Shown here: piece after piece, positions 13,201 through 22,253 of the stretch
How the letters are laid out: the number at the start of each line of letters is the position of its first letter
Position numbering within the stretch: the stretch's first letter is position 1
DNA from: Chrysophaeum taylorii
Taxonomy: Eukaryota; Sar; Pelagophyceae; Pelagomonadales; Pelagomonadaceae
Reading direction: 5' to 3'
Assembly: GCA_029834535.1 (NCBI GenBank)
Contig: JAQMWT010000159.1
Coordinates: 1-64,000 of the forward strand
Length of the DNA: 64,000 nucleotides
Program-made: the position numbers and the translations under genes
Notes under the pieces: model-generated
What the model was told of the DNA's origin: nothing
What the model saw: the letters and a program-made list of their open reading frames with translations, nothing else
The model's database searches: none

Positions 13201-15080
13201 GATCGTTTTCGAGTCGCGGCGGCAGCCTTCTCGTAGGTTTGGCCAACTGGCCGTGGGTCGTGGCCATAGCGCGGTGACGCTACCTCTGGCCGCGCGGCGG
13301 CTTTGGCAGTTTCGGTGCTCGCGCATTCCTTTCCTTTCTTTCACGGCAGCCCAATGGTCGTTGTCGTGGCGAATAATAATATCCATAGTCTTCGCGAAAG
13401 TAACGCACTCGTCGGGTTGGCCCTGCGCGTAGCACGCACCTTCTGCCTCAAATATTCGCTGCCCAGCCCCTTGATCCGCTGGCCCGTGACAATTTTCCAC
13501 ATCGTCGATATCGCGGCCTGTTCGCTTCATCCTGGAACGCAGCGCAGTACGTCTGCGCGTGATTTCGCCCGTCTTTCATCGGCGTTGACGATCGTAATAC
13601 GCACAACATCTCTTGCCGCGTCTGTGCAGTTGTCGACGCGTAGACCGCAGATAATTAATTAAAAATCTCCTTAACGTATTATTTCAAATTCAACACCCGA
13701 AACTTCCGCACGATCGCCCCGTACTCTTCACCATTCTCGTCGTGCTTCAAATAAAAGTGTTCGGACTGCGGGAACTTATTGCATAACTTGTCAAATTCGA
13801 GAGGTGCTGCTCGAAGAAGAACGGCACGACCGCATCTCGCGTAGATTGGCTCAGTCCGCAAACGCTCCATTCTATAATGATCTTCCGACAACGCGTTGAT
13901 GATGGTTCCCGCGTCGAGGTCAAACTGCTTCTGATCGCGACCGTCGACTCTGAGCTTGAGAGTCTCCGTCTTCATGCCACTGCTCGACTTAATTACTGCT
14001 CGCATTCACGGCCTTGGAAATAGCGCGTCCTAGAAAATCTTCCTCAAGTTTCGGTTCCTGAGGTCCTCCTCGTCGTCTTGCGAAACTGAGGATGTTACCG
14101 TTGCGTCTTCCTTCATCCTTCAGGATCTGGTATCACCTCACCTCTTCATCTTCTACGTCCCCTTCCTCTTTCTCATCTCGAGGTCGTCGCGCGTATCTTC
14201 GCGCATTCATGTCTCTTAAACGTTGGGCTTCTCGTGGTAGCTTTACAGTTTTTTCCTTCAATCTTCGGACTTCCTGGTCTTTCGCATCCTTCTGCCGACG
14301 TTGCTCGCGCTCTTCCTCCTCCTTCCGGCGTCGTTAGCTTCCTCTCTGAACGCTCTAAACTCGGGTCTCGTCGCCGAGTTGTCGTCGTCTTCCTCTTCTA
14401 CACTCGCGGTTCTCGTCCTGGAGCGACCGGGTGCATCCTCATCTCTTGTTTCGGATGGCCGCTCATGTTCTTCTTCATCATCATCAACATCATCGAAGCA
14501 TCGTATTCTCGGCTGTGTTTCTCTTCGTCTCGCTCAAGATCTCCTCTCACCAGACGTCCTTCTTCTGCTGGTCGGGTCCTCGTAGTCTCTTGATACGCTG
14601 TCTACTACTGCTGAGCGGCTCCTTGTCGCTCTTCTGCTCTCACCGAGCTTCTCCTAACTCAAACCGTGTCCTTCACGATACGATATACTTTAACTTGCGT
14701 GCCACAACGACTCGTGCACGCCCGTACGTCGAGCGTCAGCTCTTCCGCGCAAATTCCCAAACACGCGCGAAAACTCGGCCTCGACGCTCCGAACGGCCGC
14801 GTGCTTGATCCGAACACGCAGTCTTCTTTTGCGAGCGTCGATTCGCAAACAATCCGCTCATCGACGCGGAATATAAACTTGGCCGTCGGCGATCACGTCT
14901 TTTCGCCGAATCTCGTATATCTCCGCCACCTATGGCATTACGAAAGAAGTCTAGCTCACCGAACTTACCCCTGGCACGGACTCCACCCTCGGAAACCCGA
15001 GGCAGCCGGACAGGGAGGGGAGGACGCCAAAAGTTATCACGCACTCGCCAAGCCTTATTAACTTGAGGCTGGGAGATCAC
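8750..15080 (-). pseudogene. Long block of decayed minus-strand coding sequence, unrecognised
   Basis: Short runs of protein-like sequence appear on the minus strand throughout, with many interruptions. They include an acidic tail near 12.2-12.5 kb rich in Asp, Glu and Ser, a basic Ser/Arg-rich segment with KTNPYDDVRSSLLREMNNNP at about 12.65-12.9 kb, a 108-residue frame at 13,679-14,005 containing RTEPIYARCGRAVLLRAAP, and charged Glu/Arg coiled-coil-like sequence at 14.1-14.5 kb. I recognise no family. It could be one or more old mobile elements or decayed host genes. A short TTAG-tailed element is inserted at about 10 kb. Low confidence in any single boundary. Confidence 0.4.
9985..10260 (+). 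repeat. Short (TTAG)n-tailed repeat element, copy 1
   Basis: The sequence from GTGAGCAGAACGCGACGG to GAGAGGTCTGAAG followed by (TTAG)n at about 10,229-10,259 matches the copies at 36.2-36.5 kb (same orientation) and 56.8-57.1 kb (opposite). The tail of simple tetranucleotides at one fixed end suggests a SINE or the 3' end of a non-LTR element. Confidence 0.65.
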
Positions 15081-15265
15081 TCACACGATAGAAGACCCTC
15101 GTCGTCCTTGTAGTAGTATTAAACTCAAAAGCGGTTCTTAATTAAGCGCTAGGCAGGCAAAATAGAGTAGGGTAAGCGGCTTTTAAACAAAGTAGGATAA
15201 GCTCTAATGTGGCTTCGTCTTGAACTCAAAACAAAGATAATAAATAACCCTAGTGTTGGTCGACC
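15081..15265. other. Intergenic spacer upstream of the DUF177 gene
   Basis: AT-richer than its surroundings, with AATAAATAACC just before the next gene. No clear promoter element can be named. Confidence 0.4.
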
Positions 15266-15889
15266 ATGCTGTTGTTTGTCGTCGCCGGCCTGACGGCTGT
15301 CCGCACATCCATGATGATGGGCCGCAAAAAGAATCTGATGTCGGACATACTCGAGGAAGCTTACCGCGAGAAGCCGTCCAAAAGCCGCGAGACCGAAGCA
15401 ATTGTGGATTCTTCGCTCGAATTCTCTAGGTGTTTCGACCTGTCGTCGCTACTCGGCCGAGGAGGCAAGGATCGCATCGACGCGACCCTCCGTCCGACGC
15501 CGTCGGAACTGGACAAAATGGCGTCCCGCCTCGGCGTCGCCGCCCTAAGCGACGTCGTCGCCGTAGTCGAAATTCTTCGCGACGGCGACCGCGGCCTCGA
15601 GCTCGCGGGTCGTCTCGAGGCCGTTGCAACGCAGCCCTGCGTCGTAACGGCTCGCCCCGTCGAACAACCGATCGAACTCCGCTTCCTCGTCAAAATCCGC
15701 GAGGAAGACGCTAGCCTCGGCGATAAGGACGACGTCGTCCCGCTCCGAGATATATCCCGACCGGACGGCTCCGCCCTCCTCGACGTCGGCGAAATCGCCC
15801 TCCAGTACTTATGCCTCGAGGTCGACCCCTTCCCCCGCGCCGTCCCCCACTCCTCCGAGCCCCTTGCCGTGACTAACCCTACATCGTAA
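15266..15889 (+). CDS. DUF177/YceD-family protein, probably organellar
   Basis: The 207-residue product has a basic N-terminus (MLLFVVAGLTAVRTSMMMGR) that could be an organelle-targeting leader. Residues about 75-195 fit the DUF177/YceD family: an ELDKMASRLGV helix, a beta-rich part, CVVTARPVEQPIELRF at 125-140, and a LLDVGEIALQYLCLEVDPFP end at 171-190. In bacteria YceD affects 23S rRNA accumulation and is linked to the rpmF operon; plant DUF177 proteins act in plastid rRNA metabolism. The CVVT-PVEQ form resembles alphaproteobacterial versions, which suggests mitochondrial ancestry (inference). The ATG is the first in frame and follows AT-rich spacer. It lies 49 bp upstream of the GT29 start, same strand. 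Single exon, GC-rich third positions. Confidence 0.75.
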   Translation: MLLFVVAGLTAVRTSMMMGRKKNLMSDILEEAYREKPSKSRETEAIVDSSLEFSRCFDLSSLLGRGGKDRIDATLRPTPSELDKMASRLGVAALSDVVAVVEILRDGDRGLELAGRLEAVATQPCVVTARPVEQPIELRFLVKIREEDASLGDKDDVVPLRDISRPDGSALLDVGEIALQYLCLEVDPFPRAVPHSSEPLAVTNPTS

Positions 15890-15938
15890 GCCGTTGTCGG
15901 TACCTCCTAAACCCTACAACATCATCGAACCCCACATT

Positions 15939-16847
15939 ATGATGTTTGTGGCGTTCGCCATCGTCGAGTCGTGCGAACGCGTCCCCCCGGAGCGCGTCGT
16001 GGTGCGGGTATCGGGCCGGCCGTTGCCGTTCTTAGGATCCTGCGCGCTGGTAGGTGGGTCAAGAAATCTCGTCGGCGCTGGTCATGGCCCTCGAATCGAT
16101 GCTTTCGATTCAGTTATTCGCGTCAACCGCATGCCTAGCATTCGGACCCTAGATCTCGGCCGCCGCACGACGGTCTACTTCGCAAACCGCCTCAGCAAGT
16201 ATTCCCCCCGCGGAACAGTCCTCGAGTTGGAGAATGGGAGCGGGAGAAAAAGCGAATTTTGTGCTCGATCCGAGAACTGTTCGGCCGAGGCCGTTGTCTT
16301 CGAGGGTTATCCTCCGCCGGACTTCTGGCGCACCGGTCGCCAGGACAAAGCCTCGGCGCTCGTTGCGGCACAGCGGGCCGTGACCCGAGGCCCGAACACC
16401 ACCGTTGCCTCGCCTTTGGGGGAAAGAAGGAGTCACCCGGTCGTTCGTCAGAGCGACGCGCTCCATTTTTACGAACACAACTTGCCCGCCATACCCTATT
16501 CCTTCCGCTCCAAGTTGGATCGGAGAATCGCCGATCCCATTCAGCCCTGGGGCTACACCAGCAAACCTTCTGGGGGAATTAAGGCGCTCCTCACCTTTGT
16601 GCATTTTTGCGACGTTCTCCACCTCTTCGGCTTTGGTGGCTCGGGCTCCTTCGACGGCCACCCCGAGGTTGGCCACAGCTTCCGCGCCGAGCACAGGTTC
16701 CTCGATCGTTTGGCGCGCAACGCCAGCGTCCGCTCGATGTTTCCCACCGCCTTTAAATCTCCGCCTTTTTACGCCTCGGAATTCAAGGCCTTCACCGACC
16801 GGATCCTCTGCATGACCAACCAAACTCGAATCAAGCTCGTCAGATAA
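15939..16847 (+). CDS. Sialyltransferase-like GT29 glycosyltransferase
   Basis: A 302-residue product with the vertebrate-type sialyltransferase motifs. The L motif lies at about 34-82 (CALVGGSRNLVGAGHGPRID, then DSVIRVN and DLGRRTT). The S motif is at about 209-233 (KPSGGIKALLTFVHFCDVLHL then FGFG), and the VS motif is HSFRAE at 246-251. C35 in the L motif and C224 in the S motif are the expected disulphide pair. GT29 enzymes act in the Golgi lumen, usually as type II membrane proteins; here the N-terminus (MMFVAFAIVE) is too short for a convincing anchor, so an upstream exon may be missing. The open frame continues upstream only to a TTG; I chose the first ATG. Algae often have GT29 genes without proven sialic acid, so the acceptor and donor are unknown. 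Confidence 0.85.
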   Translation: MMFVAFAIVESCERVPPERVVVRVSGRPLPFLGSCALVGGSRNLVGAGHGPRIDAFDSVIRVNRMPSIRTLDLGRRTTVYFANRLSKYSPRGTVLELENGSGRKSEFCARSENCSAEAVVFEGYPPPDFWRTGRQDKASALVAAQRAVTRGPNTTVASPLGERRSHPVVRQSDALHFYEHNLPAIPYSFRSKLDRRIADPIQPWGYTSKPSGGIKALLTFVHFCDVLHLFGFGGSGSFDGHPEVGHSFRAEHRFLDRLARNASVRSMFPTAFKSPPFYASEFKAFTDRILCMTNQTRIKLVR

Positions 16848-16905
16848 TAAATAAATAAATAAATAAATAATTAATTAATTAATTAATTAAATAAATAAAT
16901 AAATA
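16845..16905. repeat. TAAA/TTAA simple repeat after the GT29 stop
   Basis: The stop codon runs into (TAAA)n, then (TTAA)n, then (TAAA)n again. It supplies several AATAAA-like words that could serve as polyadenylation signals for the GT29 gene; this role is inference. Confidence 0.8.
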
Positions 16906-17004
16906 ATCCTCTTGATGGAACGGAGTTCCCAGAGATCCCCCGTGGCCAAATATGCACTAGGCACCGGTACTCTGTCTATCATTCTGCTCACTGGCTCTGG
17001 TTTT

Positions 17005-19098
17005 ATAGCGCGACCTCTAGAAATTCTATTGTTTTGGTGTTGTGCGAAAAGACAGAAGAAGGAAGTTCGTCCTCGTCTCGACGCTCATGGGTCGACCTCG
17101 CACTCCCGCGCCCTATCTATAGCTTGCGCACTATGTATCTTCAGTCAATGCGGCAAGCGCGAGCATTACCACTAAGTGTCGCTCGTTGCGAGCGCATAAA
17201 TAAATAACCAGGCTGCGGGTAGCCATCTATGTACTGTGATGGCAGCCTGCTCAAGTTCGACGACGCTTACACAGGATGTGTAGTGAACTCTGTCGTCGTG
17301 CTCAAACACCAGGTCATCCAGACTCGGTGTCCAGCGACTGATCGGCACGTCTTCTTCGAAGGTCCCATCAGCGTTGAATCTCTGAACAGCGATGTCCGTC
17401 CAAAAGCGATGTCGAGTAAACAACATTGGCCTGGGACTAGACCTTCCATCGAGTCGGTGCCGCCGAACCAGCAGCGGCGGTCTACAGCAGGGCTGAGTGC
17501 AGTCGACGGGTCCACGAAGATCCGATGGCCTCCTTGCAACAACGTGCTCCGCAAAGTCGGGGTCGAGTGACAGCTTGACGATGGCGTCAGGGTTGTCCTC
17601 CAATCCTCTTGCAACCACATCGCGTGACATCTCGACGTGCGCAGCAGTGATTGAGTCGACGCAATTACCGCGCTTCAGGAGAACCTGCCGCACGCAACCG
17701 CGGTAGCCACAGTGCCCGTCGCCCACCTCTTGTGTTCTGCCGTCGGCGTGCGCATTCCGTCATTTGCTCGTCGTCGATAAGACTGCGCATCACGTCGTCG
17801 GCGAAATCTGCGTTGCGTACGATCCGAAACCAAGGGGGCGGTTCCGAAGCCGCGACGCTAAGCCCATCCCTGTAGTGCGACGGGGCCAACAAGAGGTCGA
17901 CTACCGAGTTGCCCATTCGCACATGCGAACAGAGATTCGTGTCGGCTTCCGCAGGACGGAGGACAATTCCTTGGGGCCAAGAGCGACTACAGTCAGCCGA
18001 AGAACGAGACATAATTGTCCATCCGCGCGGGAGCTCGCCCGGGACGACGCCTTCGCGATCGAGTGCTGTCGCTACAAAACCCGACGCTAGAGCTCTGTAC
18101 TCTTGCTGGTCGAAGGCGCCGAGTCCACACAAATTGCTTGGATTCTTAATATCGGTCGCGTCGACGTTGAGGTCACTCGGGTCGGTACTTCTGACAGGAG
18201 TTGGCCTGACCGGTTCTGCTTCTGACATCACCTCATTGTGTACGTCGTCCTCGTCGTCACGCACTCCACCGTTGTCCCTGACGGACTTGGCTCATTTCCT
18301 CGCACCTGGTCGCGGCTGGAAGAAGGCCCTTCGAGCCTCTGCAGCGTCGCCTTTGTTTCACACTACCTGCTGTTCCTCAGCACGCTTGTCGCGATGCGCT
18401 TTCGCTGCTGAAGGTCCCTCCCTCCCCCGAGGCGTCGTTCGGTCAGGGTCACTGTTCGGCCGATGTTGCTTGCTCGTTCAAAAATCTTGTGTCCCGGAAA
18501 ATGATGACGTATGATGACGACGCGTGACGACCTATTCTGGCCTCTCATTGGCTGTCTTTAAATGTCGACTGCTAAGAGGGGGGGGGGGTGTGTGGGGAGC
18601 ATGAAGGATGTGGGTGTCTTTAAATGTCGACTGCTAAGAGGGGGGGGTGCGTGTGGGGAGCATGAAGGATGTGGGTGGGTTTGTGGGGTATGAGGGATGT
18701 GCCTGACGGGCGGAGATAAGTACGCGGGACCTAGTCGGGGTCATCGCCGAGGCGTGGGGCAGGCGAAGAAAGGACGGGCCCCGCCCGTAGGTCGTACGTA
18801 TGCTGCCGCCGGACATATGTGCGACGAAGGGTGACGTCCTGCTGGGATCGGGCGGCCTGGGCGGGGTTCCCCGAGGCGGCGACATGGGTGAGGGCGGTGA
18901 GGGCACAGCGAGCCCGGCCTAATGCGTTGGCGATCCCCCACTCACGGTAGATGCGGCGAGTTTGGGCCGCCTTAGCCTCTGTGAAGTTGGCGCAGCCGCT
19001 TGTCACCCAGGTTCGCGCAGCGATGCGGGTGTCACTGCTGACGTGTGACTAGCTAAACGAACCAATCAGCGTTCAGATTAGCTAGTCATAGAGCTCGC
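17005..19098 (-). mobile_element. OTU-like-protease repeat element, copy 1, split by a LINE
   Basis: This is a ~1.6-kb repeat whose second, inverted copy lies at 34,465-36,083. One end is GCGACCTCTAG (near 17,006), the other TAGAGCTCGC (19,088-19,097), forming short inverted termini as in DNA transposons. On the minus strand a frame to 17,172 begins VGDGHCGYRGC, which fits the DGxC catalytic box of OTU cysteine proteases, and continues for about 180 residues. The frame before it (to about 18,228) contains NADFADDVMRSLIDDEQMT and joins only through a shift, so the gene is decayed. A LINE fragment interrupts the element at about 18,555-19,035. No transposase was recognised, so it may be non-autonomous. 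Confidence 0.6.
18555..19035 (-). mobile_element. LINE-like element (family E), 5'-truncated copy, nested
   Basis: On the minus strand this carries the C-terminal EWGIANALGRARCALTALTH region and the 3' end CTCTTAGCAGTCGACATTTAAAGACA, nearly identical to the copy at 31.4-32.5 kb. The 3' terminal 70 bp are duplicated in tandem (18,560-18,665). It sits inside the OTU element: the flanks CACACGTCAGCAG and GCCAATGAGAGG are contiguous (apart from CCA) in the uninterrupted copy at 34.5 kb. 5' truncation is typical of target-primed non-LTR insertion. Confidence 0.7.
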
Positions 19099-19149
19099 AG
19101 TACAAAATACTGCTTGGACCGCGCTAACACCGTCACGACCTTGATGAGT

Positions 19150-20420
19150 GTGTGGAGTCGCCGATGAGCAGGCTCAACGCTCGGCGAGACGCGCGTAAGC
19201 GCTCCAAGACACCTTCGCGCGCGCGCTGCCGCCGCCAGCGCTCTCTCTCTCGCTGTATCACAGCACCGACGCACGACGTGTTGCTACGCAGCCAACACCT
19301 CTACACACGACGCGCTGCTGCGCAGCCAGTTCACCAACATGTCAGACGCCCACGACGTCACCCCCACTCCCGCGGAACCGCTCATGACCTTAACGGATTT
19401 CTTGCATCTCTGGCGCGCCGATCACGACTTCAATCCCCCACCACAGACGAGGCCGCCAACGCCCGCGCCTTCCGCCACTATCGCGTCCGACTCGAGAGCA
19501 TGGTTCCCAGCATCTAGTGCATCACGCGCCCGCCGGCCTGTCCCGCAACGAGTCGTCGCTCTGACGCCGAGAACATACCGGCGCAGTTCCTCGCGCGCGT
19601 GCTCGGCCAGACGGTCCGCGGCGACGCGCTTGTGGTCATCTCTGAAATAGACGACGGGGCCGACAAATGGCGCGCGCTCGAACGCCTCATCGGTCAACGT
19701 CCACGGCCGTGGCCAAGCATGAAGCCCGTGCGAAACTGCGCGCGCTGTCCTGGGTCTCATCTCGCTCCGCTCTTTACCACCTTGATCTCCCCAGGCCTTG
19801 GTGATAAACACCGCATTCATTCTTTCGGACCATATGCTCTCGAGCGAGAAGGATATGACTGCCATACAATCCAAGCTCTCGACAATCACCCTCAACGAAT
19901 CTTGCGTCGCCGACACCACTGCTCTGCCCCCAACGGATCTTGTTTCGCCCTTTGTGGCATTTTCTGCGTCACACACACGTATTCACGACGCTGTCGCCTT
20001 TACCACCACAGTCTCCCCACGATCACAGCTGACCGTCGATCTTTGGCATGCTCGTCTTGGTCATTATAGCGAGGCCTACATACGTCGCCTCTCCACTTTA
20101 GCCGTTGGCGCGCCCGTCTTCCCGAGTACCACCGCATCTCCTTCGTTTTTTTTTGTGCTGCCTGCGCCTTAGGTAAATAATAATTGCACGCTACCCACGT
20201 TGGTCATCGTCATCGCGCCCCACGCGATGAAGACGACAGCAAAACCAAATTGACACGACCTCGCGCTGTTGCACCCTTCCTCATCGTACACACCGACCTC
20301 GTGTGTTCACAGGCATTCCGTCATACATTTACCACCAAGATCGTGCCGTTCTCTGTTTTGTCGATATGATTGCACTCGAAGGGGCACTCGCGACTTTCCC
20401 CCGCGACACGACTCGCTTAC
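19150..20420 (+). mobile_element. Second Ty1/copia fossil, gag to integrase part
   Basis: A gag-like start near 19.34 kb (MTLTDFLHLWRADHDF) is followed by the copia GAG-pre-integrase signature LWHARLGHYSEAYIRRLSTL near 20.05 kb and an integrase-core-like FLIVHTDLVCSQ near 20.28 kb. RT and RNase H are absent. It is broken, with several breaks, and truncated at its 3' side just before the next host gene. No methyltransferase motifs were seen in this one. Confidence 0.65.
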
Positions 20421-20630
20421 GAATGCGCGTCAGGAGGCAGCGAGCGTGTGGCACGGAAGAGAAAAGGAAGAGGAAATGTTCCCTGACTGACCACAAACTG
20501 GCGTCCTGTAACAACGTTTTCTGAGTGTTTCGGTGTCAACCGGGCGACGCGAGAATGAATATTCAACACCTTCTCTTCGAGAGGGCTAGTTTTTCAATAA
20601 AAGGAGAAGCTCAACGGATTGATTGATTGA

Positions 20631-22253
20631 TTGATTGGATTGTCAACGGAATACAACCCTGTTGGATTTCGTATCCTTATGATGATGATCATCTGCGAGG
20701 CGCCCGTGCCGGCGGCGCAGGTTATTAATTTTGACGACGACATTCTGTCGAAGAAGCCCCTGGAGGCTCCTGTTCCGGCCCCAGGTTCTTCGACGATCAT
20801 CTGCGAGGCGCCCGTGCCGGCGGCGCAGGTTATTAATTTTGACGACGACATTCTGTCGAAGAAGCCCCTGGAGGCTCCTGTTCCGGCCCCAGGTTCTTCG
20901 ACGATCATCTGCGAGGCGCCCGTGCCGGCGGCGCAGGTTATTAATTTTGACGACGACATTCTGTCGAAGAAGAAGCCCTTGTTGGAGGCTCCTCTTCCTG
21001 CCCCGGGTTCGGGGGTGTTTGCTGTCGATCGGGAGCCGGGGCTCGTCGTCCCGGCGGTGCTGTTGAGCGCGAGGAAGTGCCGGGCGCTGGTGCGAACAGG
21101 CGACGAGTTTCACGTACCGACGACGGTCGTCGGGGCAAGAAGAAGGGCGTGGGTCGCGGCGGAGGGCGTGGCCGCGCTCGCGAAGAAACCCGACCTCTGC
21201 GTCGCCGCGAGCTTTATCCGCGTAAGCGGCGCGTCGGTCGAGACCGTCGCCGCGTCAAAGCCGTCGTCGCGCGGCGGCCTCGCGCTTCGCGACGCCCGGC
21301 GGCGGCCCGAATTGACTTTCGCGGAGCCACCGTCGTCGTCGGGGGGTCCCGCGGCCATCGAGGTTCGTTGGGACAACGGGTGTCGCGCGATCGCCCTCGA
21401 CGACGAGAGCCTGAGCGAACGGCTCGACGTTTCTGTTTTCCCGAGAGGCGTGCTCGTGCAGCGGTACGTCGAGCCTCGGAGCGAGGACCACCACCTCCGG
21501 GTCGCGTGGGACCGCGGTCGCGTCGAGATCAAGCGAGTGGCCGCGCCCTCGTTGGGAGAGGAGAGAAAAGTCGACGAAGAGGTCGAAACACCGTGGCTTA
21601 GGGTCGCGCTCGAAAAGGCGACCGCGACGATTTTCTGCCGCGTCGCGCACGTCGGCGGCAGGACTCCGGTCCTCCTGCGACTGATCTTCAAGCTCGGCCG
21701 CTTCAACACGCTCTCCTTTTTGTATTGCGAAGAGTGCGTCTTCGAGGGAAGGCCAAACTCCCGCCTCCGGTTCCGCCTTCCGGCAACTCCTCGGTTTCCC
21801 TACCACTTGGCGACGACGACGACGACGACGACACCATCGCGCAAGGAGAGAGTCGCGACGGAAAAAGAAGCCGCCTCGAACAACAACAACAACAACAAGA
21901 ACAAACCCCGGCGGCCGCGCCAGCCGAGCGCGAGGAGCCCGGCGATGCCTTCAAAGCCGCCGCCCTCGATCCCGCCCCCGGTCAGTTTCTCGTGCGCTCG
22001 CCACTACGTCGCCGCCAAGGCGGCCTACTCGGCACCGCTCCCGAGGTCCTCGGCGGGTCGCGACGACGACATCTACGCCCCCGTCGCGCCCCGTTACTTC
22101 ACTTCCGGAAGCCGCGGCCTCCCGACGACCGACGCGACAACGCCAAAGCGGCGGCGGCGGCGGCCCAATCGCAACGAGTACGCCCGACGATCGATGGCTG
22201 GTACCGACTCGGCTCTGAGTAGGCTAGACCCGCCGTCTTTACGTGGTATCTAA
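20631..22253 (+). CDS. Unknown 540-aa protein with three 36-residue N-terminal repeats
   Basis: A single uninterrupted frame with very GC-rich third positions. Residues about 20-128 are three tandem copies of a 36-residue unit (IICEAPVPAAQVINFDDDIL plus SKKPLEAPVPAPGSST). A middle part (about 130-385) looks globular, alternating hydrophobic and charged, with HVGGRTPVLLRLIFKLGRFN near 345. The C-terminal third is low-complexity: poly-Thr, poly-Asn, Pro/Ser and basic (RRRRRP) runs, suggesting a disordered, possibly nuclear, tail. I recognise no family. The start could also be one of the three ATGs at 20,679-20,687, just before the first repeat. Its TAA overlaps the stop of the convergent P450 gene. 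A pair of overlapping frames was judged against: third-position GC favours this one to the end. Confidence 0.7.
   Translation: MIGLSTEYNPVGFRILMMMIICEAPVPAAQVINFDDDILSKKPLEAPVPAPGSSTIICEAPVPAAQVINFDDDILSKKPLEAPVPAPGSSTIICEAPVPAAQVINFDDDILSKKKPLLEAPLPAPGSGVFAVDREPGLVVPAVLLSARKCRALVRTGDEFHVPTTVVGARRRAWVAAEGVAALAKKPDLCVAASFIRVSGASVETVAASKPSSRGGLALRDARRRPELTFAEPPSSSGGPAAIEVRWDNGCRAIALDDESLSERLDVSVFPRGVLVQRYVEPRSEDHHLRVAWDRGRVEIKRVAAPSLGEERKVDEEVETPWLRVALEKATATIFCRVAHVGGRTPVLLRLIFKLGRFNTLSFLYCEECVFEGRPNSRLRFRLPATPRFPYHLATTTTTTTPSRKERVATEKEAASNNNNNNKNKPRRPRQPSARSPAMPSKPPPSIPPPVSFSCARHYVAAKAAYSAPLPRSSAGRDDDIYAPVAPRYFTSGSRGLPTTDATTPKRRRRRPNRNEYARRSMAGTDSALSRLDPPSLRGI
20691..21014 (+). repeat. Three 108-bp tandem repeats within the coding sequence
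   Basis: Units start at 20,691, 20,799 and 20,907. The first two are identical over almost their whole length; the third diverges at its 3' end (extra Lys codon, Leu for Pro changes). The length is a multiple of three, so the frame is kept. Confidence 0.95.

Noticed and set aside
8750-15080. Polinton or other large viral element
   Set aside because: No protein-primed polymerase, packaging ATPase, capsid or protease signature could be recognised.
21725-22222. 165-codon frame with poly-Asp and poly-Gln overlapping the 540-aa gene
   Set aside because: Third-position GC is much higher in the 540-aa frame over this stretch; the overlapping frame is likely a shadow of triplet repeats.
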